Shown here: one piece after another, positions 42,705-50,270 of the stretch
How positions within the stretch are numbered: position 1 is the first letter of the stretch
How the letters are laid out: the number at the start of each line of letters is the position of its first letter
Origin: a virus
Virus record (IMG/VR): IMGVR_UViG_3300022747_000235
Span: 1-52,247 of that record
Length of the DNA stretch: 52,247 bases
Direction: 5' to 3' (one strand)
The notes under the pieces: generated by a model
Database searches by the model: none
Told to the model about the DNA's origin: nothing
Seen by the model: only the letters and a program-made list of their open reading frames with translations
Made by a program: the position numbers and the translations under genes

Positions 42705-43607
42705 TTAGCGCAGCTTAGGCGTTGAGAACCCCGGGTTTTTCCGTTCGCGCTCGGCGATTCTTGTGGCCCGCCTTTCGATACCTTCGGTTGCCGCTTTGAC
42801 GATCTGCTTTTCCGCGAAAATTTTATGCCAGCCTGGATGGTCTGAGAGGCGCAGTGTGTGTTCTAGCAGATCGACGCCGTGATCAATGAATATCCGATCC
42901 ATTTCGTGGGACCTGCCGATGGTGACGAAACCCCGGATCAGATCTTGGGCATTCCGCTGCAAACTTTTCAGAAGGTCTTCGTCGCCTTCGTTTTCCGGAT
43001 CTACGCGCGCATCGAGAAGCTGACGAATGTAGGCCTCGACCACATGTGGGGAAATCTGCAGCTGGCGCGCCGCGCCTGCGTCGTTGCGGCGCAGGACAAC
43101 GATATTGGCAATCCGGCTGCGCAGAACCTCGAACGGAGCCATGACACGAACCACGACCTTATCGTCGCCGTCGCCATAGGGCAGATCAATCCATCCTTCA
43201 CGGACCTCAGTTTCAGTCAGGCCGGCTAGGCGACCTAGAATATCGATCTGATATGACTTTCCACCGCGCTCATAGAGAACAATGGCCGTCTCGGGGGTGG
43301 TGATGTGGTCCGCATCCGGCCTGACAACCTGACCACCCAGATGTTCCGCCAGTTCCTGCGCAAGATCGACGTTTCCGAAGAAATCGACGTCCTTTGATGT
43401 GACCGGGCCACCGAGGGTGTCTACGAGGTTCGGCTCAAGGAGCAGGTCTACCCAGATGCCGAGCGCTTGCCCGCCAACGAGGATTGCATCCGTCCCTCCG
43501 GCAGAGAGAATAACCTCTTCCGCCACCTCGGCTGGGAGGTGCAGGGGTTCATCATCTGCGTGTGAGTCGGGGACGTCGGGATAAAGGTTCTGGTCTTCGG
43601 GCCGCAC
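42705..43607 (-). CDS. Nucleotidyltransferase-fold protein (AbiEii-like)
   Basis: The 300-aa product has the NTase-type motif AILVGGQALGIWVDLL followed by TSKDVDFF (D-x-D), and YQIDILGRL, as in AbiEii/AbiGii and related MenA-like toxins. The C-terminal half is helical. It follows a 62-aa gene by seven bases. The pair may be a toxin-antitoxin or abortive-infection module. Only the fold is supported. Confidence 0.6.
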   Translation of the reverse strand: MRPEDQNLYPDVPDSHADDEPLHLPAEVAEEVILSAGGTDAILVGGQALGIWVDLLLEPNLVDTLGGPVTSKDVDFFGNVDLAQELAEHLGGQVVRPDADHITTPETAIVLYERGGKSYQIDILGRLAGLTETEVREGWIDLPYGDGDDKVVVRVMAPFEVLRSRIANIVVLRRNDAGAARQLQISPHVVEAYIRQLLDARVDPENEGDEDLLKSLQRNAQDLIRGFVTIGRSHEMDRIFIDHGVDLLEHTLRLSDHPGWHKIFAEKQIVKAATEGIERRATRIAERERKNPGFSTPKLR

Positions 43608-43614
43608 CGGAATA

Positions 43615-43803
43615 TCAGCTCGCGTTTACGGCCGGCTTCGGCAGATACTTTGGCTTCAGTGCTAGGATGCCCTTCTTAAACCCCCGAAACGCAAGGTTTT
43701 CTCGCTGTAAAGCAGAGGGGCTGATCTCGCCACGGCTCAAACGATCCTCGTCCCGCTGGCGTGAGACGGCCTTCACCTGTGCTCTGTTTCCGACGACAAG
43801 CAT
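43615..43803 (-). CDS. Small basic protein preceding the nucleotidyltransferase gene
   Basis: From ATG 43803 the 62-aa product is basic and partly helical (MLVVGNRAQVKAVSRQRDED; ENLAFRGFKKGILALKPKYLP). Its placement seven bases before the NTase gene suggests an antitoxin or regulator. No family is recognised. Longer starts are possible upstream. Confidence 0.45.
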   Translation of the reverse strand: MLVVGNRAQVKAVSRQRDEDRLSRGEISPSALQRENLAFRGFKKGILALKPKYLPKPAVNAS

Positions 43804-44153
43804 CTCTGCTGACCTTGGTTTAGTTACTGGATGACTATGCCCGATCTGCGAAAATCCAGCAATACTTGAATCTGGATGCGATCGTCCGGTTGCTTGATTT
43901 CTCCTAAAGACCACCCGCTGCCCCAATCAGGTTGATTGTTTATCTGAGTTCCACGGGCTGCAAATGCCTCGCTTCGATCGGTTTCATTCTCCGGCGTCAC
44001 CCGTGGTCGCAAGCCGCTCCTTCGTTGCCAGCAGATCTCCGATCTCAGGCAATTGAACTCGGCGCGTCTAAAGCACCACCGGACCTGCGCCACGGATATG
44101 CGGCATGCGAAACACCTTCTCGGGCCTGGCCATGTGCCGCATGCAATGCCCCG
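43804..44153. other. 350-base stretch without a convincing gene
   Basis: Several frames up to about 90 codons exist on both strands but none has a recognisable sequence or a good ribosome-binding site. An inverted repeat of ATGCGGCA/TGCCGCAT (around 44099 and 44143) lies at its right edge. It may be decayed phage or island DNA. Confidence 0.4.
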
Positions 44154-44516
44154 CTACCCTGTGTGCAAGCCCGAAGGGTTTTCCGGATCCGGCTCTACTT
44201 GCGTTGCCTTCAGCTGGATACGCCCCGCGGAACCCAGCCGAACAAGCGTCACAAGCGTGTCTGAAAGCGGCTTCCCGGCCTTTTCGGCGCGCTGCCGCTC
44301 ACGCCAACTGATCACCTGAACGTCCTAGGTTTCGATCATGCCTCTGTATTTCAGCGTCGAACGCGTCATGGCCACTATCGCCACGAAGTGGCTGCAGACC
44401 TCTCCTTCGCTTTTAAGGGCGGCATCCGCATCTGGATTCCTCGGGCCCAGCAGCGTCGCCTCATAGGTCGGGGTGCGGATCAGTTCGCCTTTCAGGCCTG
44501 AGGATTTCAGGACCAA
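44154..44516 (-). pseudogene. Small phage gene interrupted by an in-frame TAG
   Basis: One reading frame gives 63 codons (MVLKSSGLKGELIRTPTYEATLL ... YRGMIET), then TAG at about 44325, then continues in frame as DVQVISWRERQRAEKAGKPL ... DPENPSGLHTG before the true stop at 44154. Coding character runs on both sides, so this is likely one 120-codon gene with a nonsense mutation. The alternative is two genes, the second from GTG 44315 with AGGA upstream. Confidence 0.5.
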
Positions 44517-44575
44517 GTGACCGGAGACGATCCCATTGGAGGTAACGATCAGGCCGCTCTCCGCCCTTCATACCC

Positions 44576-45253
44576 CTACGCCCTCCGTTCCCACGGCCTT
44601 CCCCTCGGCAACACACCCGTCACCTCCACCTCGCGCAACAAACTGCTCGTCCGCAACCCGTCCCGCACCCAGCCCAGCGCCGCGCACCAATCTTCATACC
44701 CCCGCCGGGCCGCCTCGATTTGCTGCGGATGCGGCGAATAGGTCACCGGACAGGCCAACACCTCCACCGTTCGCCATTTTCCGCGTGACAGCACACGTTC
44801 CGTCCCAACCACGACGGTCGTCGCCCGCTCCCCATGCTGGTTTCGCTTCACCTCCACCGGCACACAGTGTGGCACCGCCCCCGGCATCCAGTCCGGTGTC
44901 AACCCCGCGCGGGCAAGCTCGGCCAAACGGATGGCAATGCGCTTGCCACCGAGGCTATCGGGTAATCCCGCGACGGTTGCCGCGATAACCTCGGCATCCC
45001 CATGGGTGTAGCTGCCGACCTTGTGCTGGCCGCCGTCGATCTTGCAGCCCAACGCCGCGCGCTGGATGAGAATGTATTCGAGACCAAAGCTAAAACCTTG
45101 CGCCCGTTCGGGATCCGGGCGCTCCGACAATTCCAGCTCGGCCCTTTCCTTGCCGAAGGCCCATTCCAGAGCCTGCTGCACTGACAGCACGCGCTTTTGT
45201 CGACCACACCCAGCGCCGCCAACGCTGCCATGCAAGTTACGATCATGTTTCAT
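44576..45253 (-). CDS. Hypothetical early phage protein, also present as a decayed copy
   Basis: The 225-aa product starts MKHDRNLHGSVGGAGCGRQK and overlaps the replication gene stop by four bases (ATGA). It includes EYILIQRAALGCKIDGGQHK, AELARAGLTPDWMPG and a C-terminal segment rich in Arg. No family is recognised. A frameshifted copy lies at 42129-42535. Confidence 0.6.
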   Translation of the reverse strand: MKHDRNLHGSVGGAGCGRQKRVLSVQQALEWAFGKERAELELSERPDPERAQGFSFGLEYILIQRAALGCKIDGGQHKVGSYTHGDAEVIAATVAGLPDSLGGKRIAIRLAELARAGLTPDWMPGAVPHCVPVEVKRNQHGERATTVVVGTERVLSRGKWRTVEVLACPVTYSPHPQQIEAARRGYEDWCAALGWVRDGLRTSSLLREVEVTGVLPRGRPWERRA

Positions 45254-46299
45254 CGGATACCTCGCTGGTGCAGCCGCGCTTCAGTGACCAGCCCACGGGC
45301 CAGCATCGCGTCGCGGGTGGAGTTCGTGATCGCACTGGCCGGCACGTAGCGATCCGAGTTCACCAAATCGGCGTAGAAGGCAGGGATGTCGGTGATCGGC
45401 ATATGCACCGGCGCAGGTGCTGCCTTCGCCCTTGGTCGTTTTCGCCTGGCTGCATCCGCCTTGCGCTGGGAGACACGCTGCATGATCCGGTCCAGAGCTT
45501 TGGGCCCATCCGGCGGCTCAGGATGCTCGAGACGTGAGGCTTCGGCCGCATGGAGGATTTCGGCCGACGTCAGCCCAAGGTCATCCCGCCAGCGCCGAAC
45601 ATGTTCCCGGGGCGGCCAGCCCTGCCACCAACCGGGCAGGGGTGTCTCATGGTCAAAGCCCAGCGCCTCAAGAAGCTCTTCAAAAAAATTAGCACCGAGG
45701 GTTTCGCGCGCTCGCGCGTCCTCCTCCTCCTTTACTGGTTTACTTATAGGTTCTCTTACAAGGTTAGTGTCCGGATTTGAGACACGGGATCCGCCATTTT
45801 TGAGACACGGCTTTGCGCAAAAATGAGACACGGCCCCGTGGCCAGAAATGAGGCACGGTTTTTCCAATTTGACGCGATCTAACATATTGCTTTGGCTTTC
45901 ATTTTCACCTGCTGGCCCGTGTCTCAAATCTGAACGCGGAAATTCGGAAGCAAAGCTCGTACAAACTGCATCCGCCGAGCCCTCTTCGCCATCGCCGCTG
46001 GGTCCGGAGTCACGCGGCGTGAAGCCCGGCTCGAACTGTAAGAGATACCGTGTCGGGCGCTGCTGGCGCGTTTGCGGGTCTATGGCTCGAATACGTTGGA
46101 TCAGGCCCCCCGCCTCAAGCATGTCGAGGTGGCGATTCAAGGTGGCACGGCTGATCTCGCAATCATGCGCCAAGCGTTCCTGCGAGGGGAAGCAGCCGTA
46201 ATCCGGGTTGAAGCGATCGCAGAGCTGCCAAAGCACGATCTTGGTGGCAGGCTTCAGCCCGCGCTGCTGGATGGCCCAAAGGGTCGCGGCATGGCTCAT
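45250..46299 (-). CDS. Replication-initiator-like HTH protein
   Basis: The 349-aa product begins MSHAATLWAIQQRGLKPATKIVLWQLCDRF and has a winged HTH (SQERLAHDCEISRATLNRHLDMLEAGG) as in phage and plasmid replication initiators. The middle third (about 110-180) is low-complexity and coincides with an iteron array in the DNA, the lambda O arrangement. The C-terminal domain has helices and a basic stretch (ARRKRPRAKA). It lies in a run of early genes joined by ATGA overlaps. Confidence 0.7.
   Translation of the reverse strand: MSHAATLWAIQQRGLKPATKIVLWQLCDRFNPDYGCFPSQERLAHDCEISRATLNRHLDMLEAGGLIQRIRAIDPQTRQQRPTRYLLQFEPGFTPRDSGPSGDGEEGSADAVCTSFASEFPRSDLRHGPAGENESQSNMLDRVKLEKPCLISGHGAVSHFCAKPCLKNGGSRVSNPDTNLVREPISKPVKEEEDARARETLGANFFEELLEALGFDHETPLPGWWQGWPPREHVRRWRDDLGLTSAEILHAAEASRLEHPEPPDGPKALDRIMQRVSQRKADAARRKRPRAKAAPAPVHMPITDIPAFYADLVNSDRYVPASAITNSTRDAMLARGLVTEARLHQRGIR
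45778..45926. repeat. Iteron array inside the replication gene, candidate origin
   Basis: TGAGACACGG occurs at 45778, 45801 and 45824, and TGAGGCACGG at 45849, spacings of 23, 23 and 25. An inverted copy CCGTGTCTCA lies at 45917-45926. An AT-rich stretch follows at about 45730-45768 in the direction of transcription. This is the iterons-then-AT-rich layout of lambda ori inside gene O. Confidence 0.7.
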
Positions 46300-46721
46300 G
46301 GCGCATCCCCTTGGGTCGGTTTGTTCCCGCCGCGCGGTGCGATTGCGGGGCGCGCCACACGCGTGGTGAACCCGTGATCCGCCAAAGCACCCAGTGCGTC
46401 ATCCAATGACCGTACCAGCGCCCAGCCAAAGCCCTGTGTCATCATAGCATCCCGAAACGCCTCCTGCGCGGGGCTGAGGCGCCCCTCGAAGGACTTCAGC
46501 TCAAGAAACAGCACGCGGCCTTCGCAGAGCACAATCAAGTCCGCAAAGCCGGGCTGAACCCCCATTCCGACGAGGATCGCCTGATGCTTTGCGCCACGTG
46601 GGCCGGCTTCAGTGACCTCATTGGCGCAGTGATGAACAATCGCTCCCTTGGGAAGGGCAAAGCGCAGCGCCGTGACCACAGCTCGCTGCAACTTCGCTTC
46701 GGGTGTGCCGCGCCGTTTCAT
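46296..46721 (-). CDS. VRR-NUC domain nuclease
   Basis: The 141-aa product carries the VRR-NUC core GVQPGFADLIVL (D61), FLELKSFEGRLSPAQ (E74, K76, Q86) and KHQAIL. These PD-(D/E)xK enzymes resolve branched DNA and are common in phage replication regions. ATGA overlaps on both sides. Confidence 0.85.
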   Translation of the reverse strand: MKRRGTPEAKLQRAVVTALRFALPKGAIVHHCANEVTEAGPRGAKHQAILVGMGVQPGFADLIVLCEGRVLFLELKSFEGRLSPAQEAFRDAMMTQGFGWALVRSLDDALGALADHGFTTRVARPAIAPRGGNKPTQGDAP

Positions 46722-46987
46722 TCGTCGCCCTCCCGGTCATGCACACCGCGCCCAGCGCGCACAGGCGATCTGGCATCGAGGACCACCAGCAGGATCCGCG
46801 CGTCTTCACGCTCCTCTGGCGTCTCACCATGCTGAACCAGCACATTGCAGGCCAGCCGGAGCAGGTGATCGGAATGGCTCACGACATCGGCGACGGCGAT
46901 GCGCGCCTCCCGGCGGCGCTCGTTCAGCCAGTCTTGTCGGGACTGATCGCGGCCGCGATTTTTGCGAAAGGGTAGGGGGAGGCTCAT
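46718..46987 (-). CDS. Hypothetical early phage protein
   Basis: From ATG 46987 the 89-aa product (MSLPLPFRKNRGRDQSRQDW) is charged and helical (DHLLRLACNVLVQHGETPEERED). No domain recognised. It links the HTH gene and the nuclease gene with four-base overlaps. Confidence 0.55.
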   Translation of the reverse strand: MSLPLPFRKNRGRDQSRQDWLNERRREARIAVADVVSHSDHLLRLACNVLVQHGETPEEREDARILLVVLDARSPVRAGRGVHDREGDE

Positions 46988-47229
46988 CGACGCCCCCGTG
47001 CTTGACGGTTGGGCATGCTCTGCTCTTGGGCGCGCAGCCATTGCTCGACGCTGTCGCGGCGGTAGTAGACCTTGCGCCCGATCCGAGTGGGGGCAGGACC
47101 AACGCGCTGTGTGCCCCAGCGGCAGAGGGTTTCGGGGGACATCTGCAGCGCGGTCGCCAGATCGGCGCGGCTGATCAACTCGCCAAGGATCGGCTTCTTG
47201 GCCTCAGTTTCGACAGTCTGCACCGACAT
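46984..47229 (-). CDS. Excisionase/AlpA-like HTH protein
   Basis: From ATG 47229 (GGAGAAAG upstream) the 81-aa product has the MerR/AlpA winged-helix pattern ISRADLATALQMSPETLCRWGTQRVGPAPTRIGRKVYYRRDSVEQWL. Such small proteins act as excisionases or early regulators beside phage integrases. Upstream lies the 47-bp site shared with the integrase gene. Confidence 0.7.
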   Translation of the reverse strand: MSVQTVETEAKKPILGELISRADLATALQMSPETLCRWGTQRVGPAPTRIGRKVYYRRDSVEQWLRAQEQSMPNRQARGRR

Positions 47230-47293
47230 CGCTTTCTCCAATGTTCACCCCGGGGACCACCCCCGGTGCAGCGAAGAAAGCAGCTCACCTCAT

Positions 47294-47340
47294 CCGGAAT
47301 TTAGGAACGAACCGGAATTTAAAAATGACGATCATTCCGG
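47294..47340. promoter_or_regulatory. Three-part operator upstream of the excisionase-like gene
   Basis: The site has two direct copies of CCGGAATT at 47294 and 47312 and an inverted ATTCCGG at 47334-47340, within 47 bases. A closely matching site with the same spacing lies at 49794-49840 upstream of the integrase. An extra CGGAATTT lies at 47364-47371, upstream of the plus-strand genes. Confidence 0.65.
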
Positions 47341-47369
47341 ATGTTATAAAACAATGAGTTAAGCGGAAT

Positions 47370-47795
47370 TTGCGGTGCGACGAGCAGGAGTCGGCGGCCC
47401 GATTCACTAGGAGGCCGGAACGCGCCGAGTCGGCGAATGGAAATAAATTTCGGCGCAAACTGCGTGACATTGCGTTTGATGACGAATTGCCGCTTCGGAA
47501 GGGGGCCGCCTTGATCCTTGCGGATGCAGTGATGCCTCCCGCCGGTACGATGGATGCCGAGACTTTCGGCAAGGTTGCACGTTTTTCGGCGAATTGGCTG
47601 AGTGTTGGAGTCTGGCCCAAGGAGGCCGGACGCATCACTTCGCATATCTTGCAGGTCACTTCGGCATTGCAGTTGTGCTGCAGCACCCGGGTGCCCTTGG
47701 TGTCGGGCCGGAAACGCAGACCGCGCTCCGGCATGACAATGCCGCAGCACTGGATTGCCGCGCTGCGGGGAAGTGTGCGGTTCAAGAGAAGATGA
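47370..47795 (+). CDS. Hypothetical regulator-region protein
   Basis: The frame runs from a TTG start at 47370, or from internal in-frame ATGs, and gives up to 141 aa. FRRKLRDIAFDDELPLRKGA and TFGKVARFSANWLSVGVWPKE suggest a helical DNA- or ligand-binding domain, but no family is recognised. Its stop overlaps the next gene by four bases. A frame on the minus strand overlaps it fully and looks like a shadow. Confidence 0.45.
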   Translation: MRCDEQESAARFTRRPERAESANGNKFRRKLRDIAFDDELPLRKGAALILADAVMPPAGTMDAETFGKVARFSANWLSVGVWPKEAGRITSHILQVTSALQLCCSTRVPLVSGRKRRPRSGMTMPQHWIAALRGSVRFKRR

Positions 47796-48403
47796 CGATG
47801 TCGAAAATCACCAAATCCTATTTTCTGCTTGCTGATCTCCCCGCACGCTGGGGCCACAGCCTGACCGATATCGGCGGTTGGGCCTTTTCGGGGCGCTTGC
47901 CGATCGTGATGCCGATTGGCCCGGTTCGATGCGACAAAGAGGTCGCTGCCGGGATGGTGGGGGTAAACGCAACAGATGTTGCGCGCCTCCTCTTCGGAGG
48001 GCGGGATCCGAACCGCAGCTGCTGGGTGCGGCGCATCAGGACCGAGCGGGCGCTCGAGTGGCAATTCATCACGGACCCAGCGCAGGGAATAGAGGTGCGC
48101 CTCGAAGACCTGATGTTGGCCGCCGACGACGTGGCGGAGTTTGAGCAAATCAATGACCTGTTGGGTCTGGGCAGCAAAACAGGGCGCCGGGGTGGCCGCT
48201 CGACCAACTACGACTGGGAGGGCATGCTAGTGGATGTAATTGCGGATGTGGCCAGCAAGGGATTGCCACGCACGCAGGAAGATTTCTTGAAGATGATGCT
48301 GGACTGGTTCGCGGCAGAGAGCGAGGACGGCGATGTGCCGGATGCAAGCACCGTGCGCAAACGCTTCGCGCGGGTCTGGTGGCGCCTACAGGACAAGCTC
48401 TGA
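47792..48403 (+). CDS. Hypothetical phage protein next to the integrase
   Basis: From ATG 47792 the 203-aa product starts MTMSKITKSYFLLADLPARW. It has a beta-rich N-terminal half with RLLFGGRDPNRSCWVRRIRTE and a helical C-terminal half with LPRTQEDFLKMMLDWFAAESEDG and FARVWWRLQ. Similar proteins occur beside alphaproteobacterial integrases. Function unknown. Confidence 0.65.
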   Translation: MTMSKITKSYFLLADLPARWGHSLTDIGGWAFSGRLPIVMPIGPVRCDKEVAAGMVGVNATDVARLLFGGRDPNRSCWVRRIRTERALEWQFITDPAQGIEVRLEDLMLAADDVAEFEQINDLLGLGSKTGRRGGRSTNYDWEGMLVDVIADVASKGLPRTQEDFLKMMLDWFAAESEDGDVPDASTVRKRFARVWWRLQDKL

Positions 48404-48461
48404 ATTGCACTCAGCCCAGCGCAATGCTGGCTAAATGCAGATAAAAAATGGAGGGCCGCGA

Positions 48462-49721
48462 TTACGCGGTCCTCGCCAGCGGTTCGCCGGAATGTACCAA
48501 CCTCGGCCGGGCGCGCATGATATCGGCGACCTGGTTGACGCCATCGCGCAGCGGCGTGTCCATCAGATGCGCATAGCGCTGCGTGGTCGTCATTTGGGTG
48601 TGCCCGAGCAGGCGGCCAATCATTTCCAGGGAGGCGCCACTGCTGACAAGCAAAGAGGCAAAGGTGTGGCGTAGGTCGTGGATTCGTACCCCCGCAATGT
48701 CGGCCTCGCTCTGGATGCGTACCCAGAACCTGCGGATTTCTTGTACGGGTTGGCCGGGCGTGTCACCGGGAAACAGCCAGGGGCAGCCCTTTGGGACTAC
48801 AAGTTGACGCTGACGCACCAAAGTGGCGACGTCCGCCGAAATCGGGACGCGATGCACCTTGCGCTGCTTGGTCGTGGCGGCCTGCTTCGACCAACTGCCA
48901 TATTCGAGGTTGAAATCCTCAAAGCGCGCGGCCTTCACCTCGCCCACACGGGCACCGGTCAACATGCACATGCGCAGGATCGAGGCTGCGCGCTGGTCTT
49001 CAGCCTTGTCGAGCGCCTGCGCCAAGCGCTCGATCTCTTCCAGGCTGAGGAAGCGTTCGCGGAAATTCTCGGGATGCTGGTAAAACCCTTGGAAGGGGTT
49101 GTCCTTGCGCCATTCCCATTCGATGGCGAGGTTGAACATTTTGCGCATCACTTGCCCGACCCGGTTGGCGCGCATTGGGGTTGGCTTCCAGCCTTGAAGT
49201 TTGCGCGCGCGATTGTTGGGTTTCAGCTTGTGCGGACGGGGGCGGCCTTTCGCGACCTCTATGAGGAATTTTGCTGCGTCCTGCTTGGTGATTTCTGTGA
49301 CCAGCCTGTTGCCCCAATCTGGCTCAACCAGCTTGCGCATCATGGATATCTGATCCGAGCGGGATCGCGCCGCCAGCCGGGGCAGGTGTTCGGCTATAAA
49401 CCGTTCAATCAGATCGCTCACCCGAGGCGCCGTGCGGGTTTGATCCCGTTCACTGCGCGGGTCACCTTCAGCGTCAACCATGCGGCGCAGCTCTTTCGCC
49501 CGTTCGCGCGCAGCACTCACCGACCATGCCGGCCAAGGGCCGATCCGATAGCGTTTCTGCCGCCCGTTCGCCCTGTAGTCGAAAATGAACGAGCGGCTTC
49601 CCGAACGATAAATCCGCAGAGCAAAGCCCGCGATCTCGCTATCGCTGATCAGGTAATCGCGGCCGTCGATCGGCTCGGCGTCTCGTACAAGTTTCTCATT
49701 CAACTTCAACTGGTTGCCCAT
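48462..49721 (-). CDS. Tyrosine recombinase, phage integrase
   Basis: The start at ATG 49721 (MGNQLKLNEKLVRDAEPIDG) is preceded by AGGGAG. The 419-aa product has the arm-binding N-terminal domain and the catalytic residues R258 (TGARVGE), H348 and R351 (HDLRHTF), H374 (LLGHTQ) and Y383 (QRYAHL). It catalyses integration into the tRNA-fMet-type site 430 bases away. Its promoter region carries the operator shared with the excisionase-like gene. Confidence 0.9.
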   Translation of the reverse strand: MGNQLKLNEKLVRDAEPIDGRDYLISDSEIAGFALRIYRSGSRSFIFDYRANGRQKRYRIGPWPAWSVSAARERAKELRRMVDAEGDPRSERDQTRTAPRVSDLIERFIAEHLPRLAARSRSDQISMMRKLVEPDWGNRLVTEITKQDAAKFLIEVAKGRPRPHKLKPNNRARKLQGWKPTPMRANRVGQVMRKMFNLAIEWEWRKDNPFQGFYQHPENFRERFLSLEEIERLAQALDKAEDQRAASILRMCMLTGARVGEVKAARFEDFNLEYGSWSKQAATTKQRKVHRVPISADVATLVRQRQLVVPKGCPWLFPGDTPGQPVQEIRRFWVRIQSEADIAGVRIHDLRHTFASLLVSSGASLEMIGRLLGHTQMTTTQRYAHLMDTPLRDGVNQVADIMRARPRLVHSGEPLARTA

Positions 49722-49793
49722 GTTCAGTTCTCCCTTGAACATCTCATGACGCGTAGATTCGGCGCACAATCAAGTTCAACCACGCCCAGCGCA

Positions 49794-49840
49794 CCGGAAT
49801 TGAGGACCAAACCGGAATTTAAATGGCGACGTCATTCCGG
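49794..49840. promoter_or_regulatory. Three-part operator upstream of the integrase gene
   Basis: CCGGAATT at 49794 and 49812 and ATTCCGG at 49834-49840 reproduce the site at 47294-47340 with identical spacing. The two 47-bp blocks match at about three quarters of their positions, best in the repeat units. Confidence 0.65.
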
Positions 49841-50156
49841 TTGCGGAAACTGGGGTAGGGCGGAACGGTGGAGGGCCACTTGCGGGGGATGTTTGCACCG
49901 GGTCTATGCCGACAACGGCGCGGGCGATCAGGGCTCAGATGCCATCATTTGAGGCAATGCGGCGCGATGATCGCGATTATCAATCGCGGGTTTTACGTCA
50001 GCAAGACGTCAGCCAACATGCGGGGTGTTTCGTCTATTCACAGCCGTCCAAACGCAATGAATGGCGGTGAACCGCAAAGGGGCCTATCGCGTGAAATCAA
50101 AGAGTTGTAGCTAAGTGCTTGAACTATAAAGAGTAAACAGAATCAATGGCTTGCCG
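49841..50156. other. Gene-poor attachment-side region with repeats
   Basis: No gene is supported between the operator and the tRNA fragment. The hairpin CGCGATT-ATC-AATCGCG lies at 49972-49988, and the direct repeat ACGTCAGC occurs at 49995-50002 and 50006-50013. These could be integrase arm sites or accessory binding sites. Confidence 0.45.
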
Positions 50157-50201
50157 CTCATAACCTGAAGGCCGCAGGTTCAAATCCTGCCCCCGCAACC
50201 A
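50157..50201 (+). other. attR-type site: displaced 3' half of tRNA-fMet
   Basis: CTCATAACC (CAT anticodon loop), AAGGCCGCAGG, TTCAAATCC and CCCCCGCAACCA reproduce the anticodon loop, variable loop, T-arm and acceptor end of alphaproteobacterial initiator tRNA. The D-arm and the 5' acceptor strand are absent, so the tRNA is incomplete. This is the mark left when an integrase recombines within a tRNA 3' end. The functional gene would lie at the other prophage end. Confidence 0.7.
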
Positions 50202-50232
50202 AATTACTACATGATATCAAATAGATAGAACT

Positions 50233-50254
50233 CGACGCAAACCGTCGGGTTTTT
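50233..50254 (+). terminator. tRNA transcription terminator
   Basis: CGACG-CAAAC-CGTCG followed by GG and TTTTT, 31 bases after the tRNA fragment, is a compact rho-independent terminator in the orientation of the tRNA. It supports host DNA beginning at the att site. Confidence 0.55.
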
Positions 50255-50270
50255 GCTTGTGCATTTCTTG

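Noticed and set aside
45778-45926. Short regularly spaced repeats as a CRISPR array
   Set aside because: Units are only 10 bp with 13-15-bp spacers, far below CRISPR sizes; they fit iterons.
47285-48148. 287-aa minus-strand frame opposite the two plus-strand genes near the integrase
   Set aside because: Its sequence has no domain-like pattern and it is antisense to the well-supported 203-aa protein.
48678-49952. 424-aa plus-strand frame across the integrase
   Set aside because: It is the shadow of the integrase gene, which has all catalytic residues on the minus strand.
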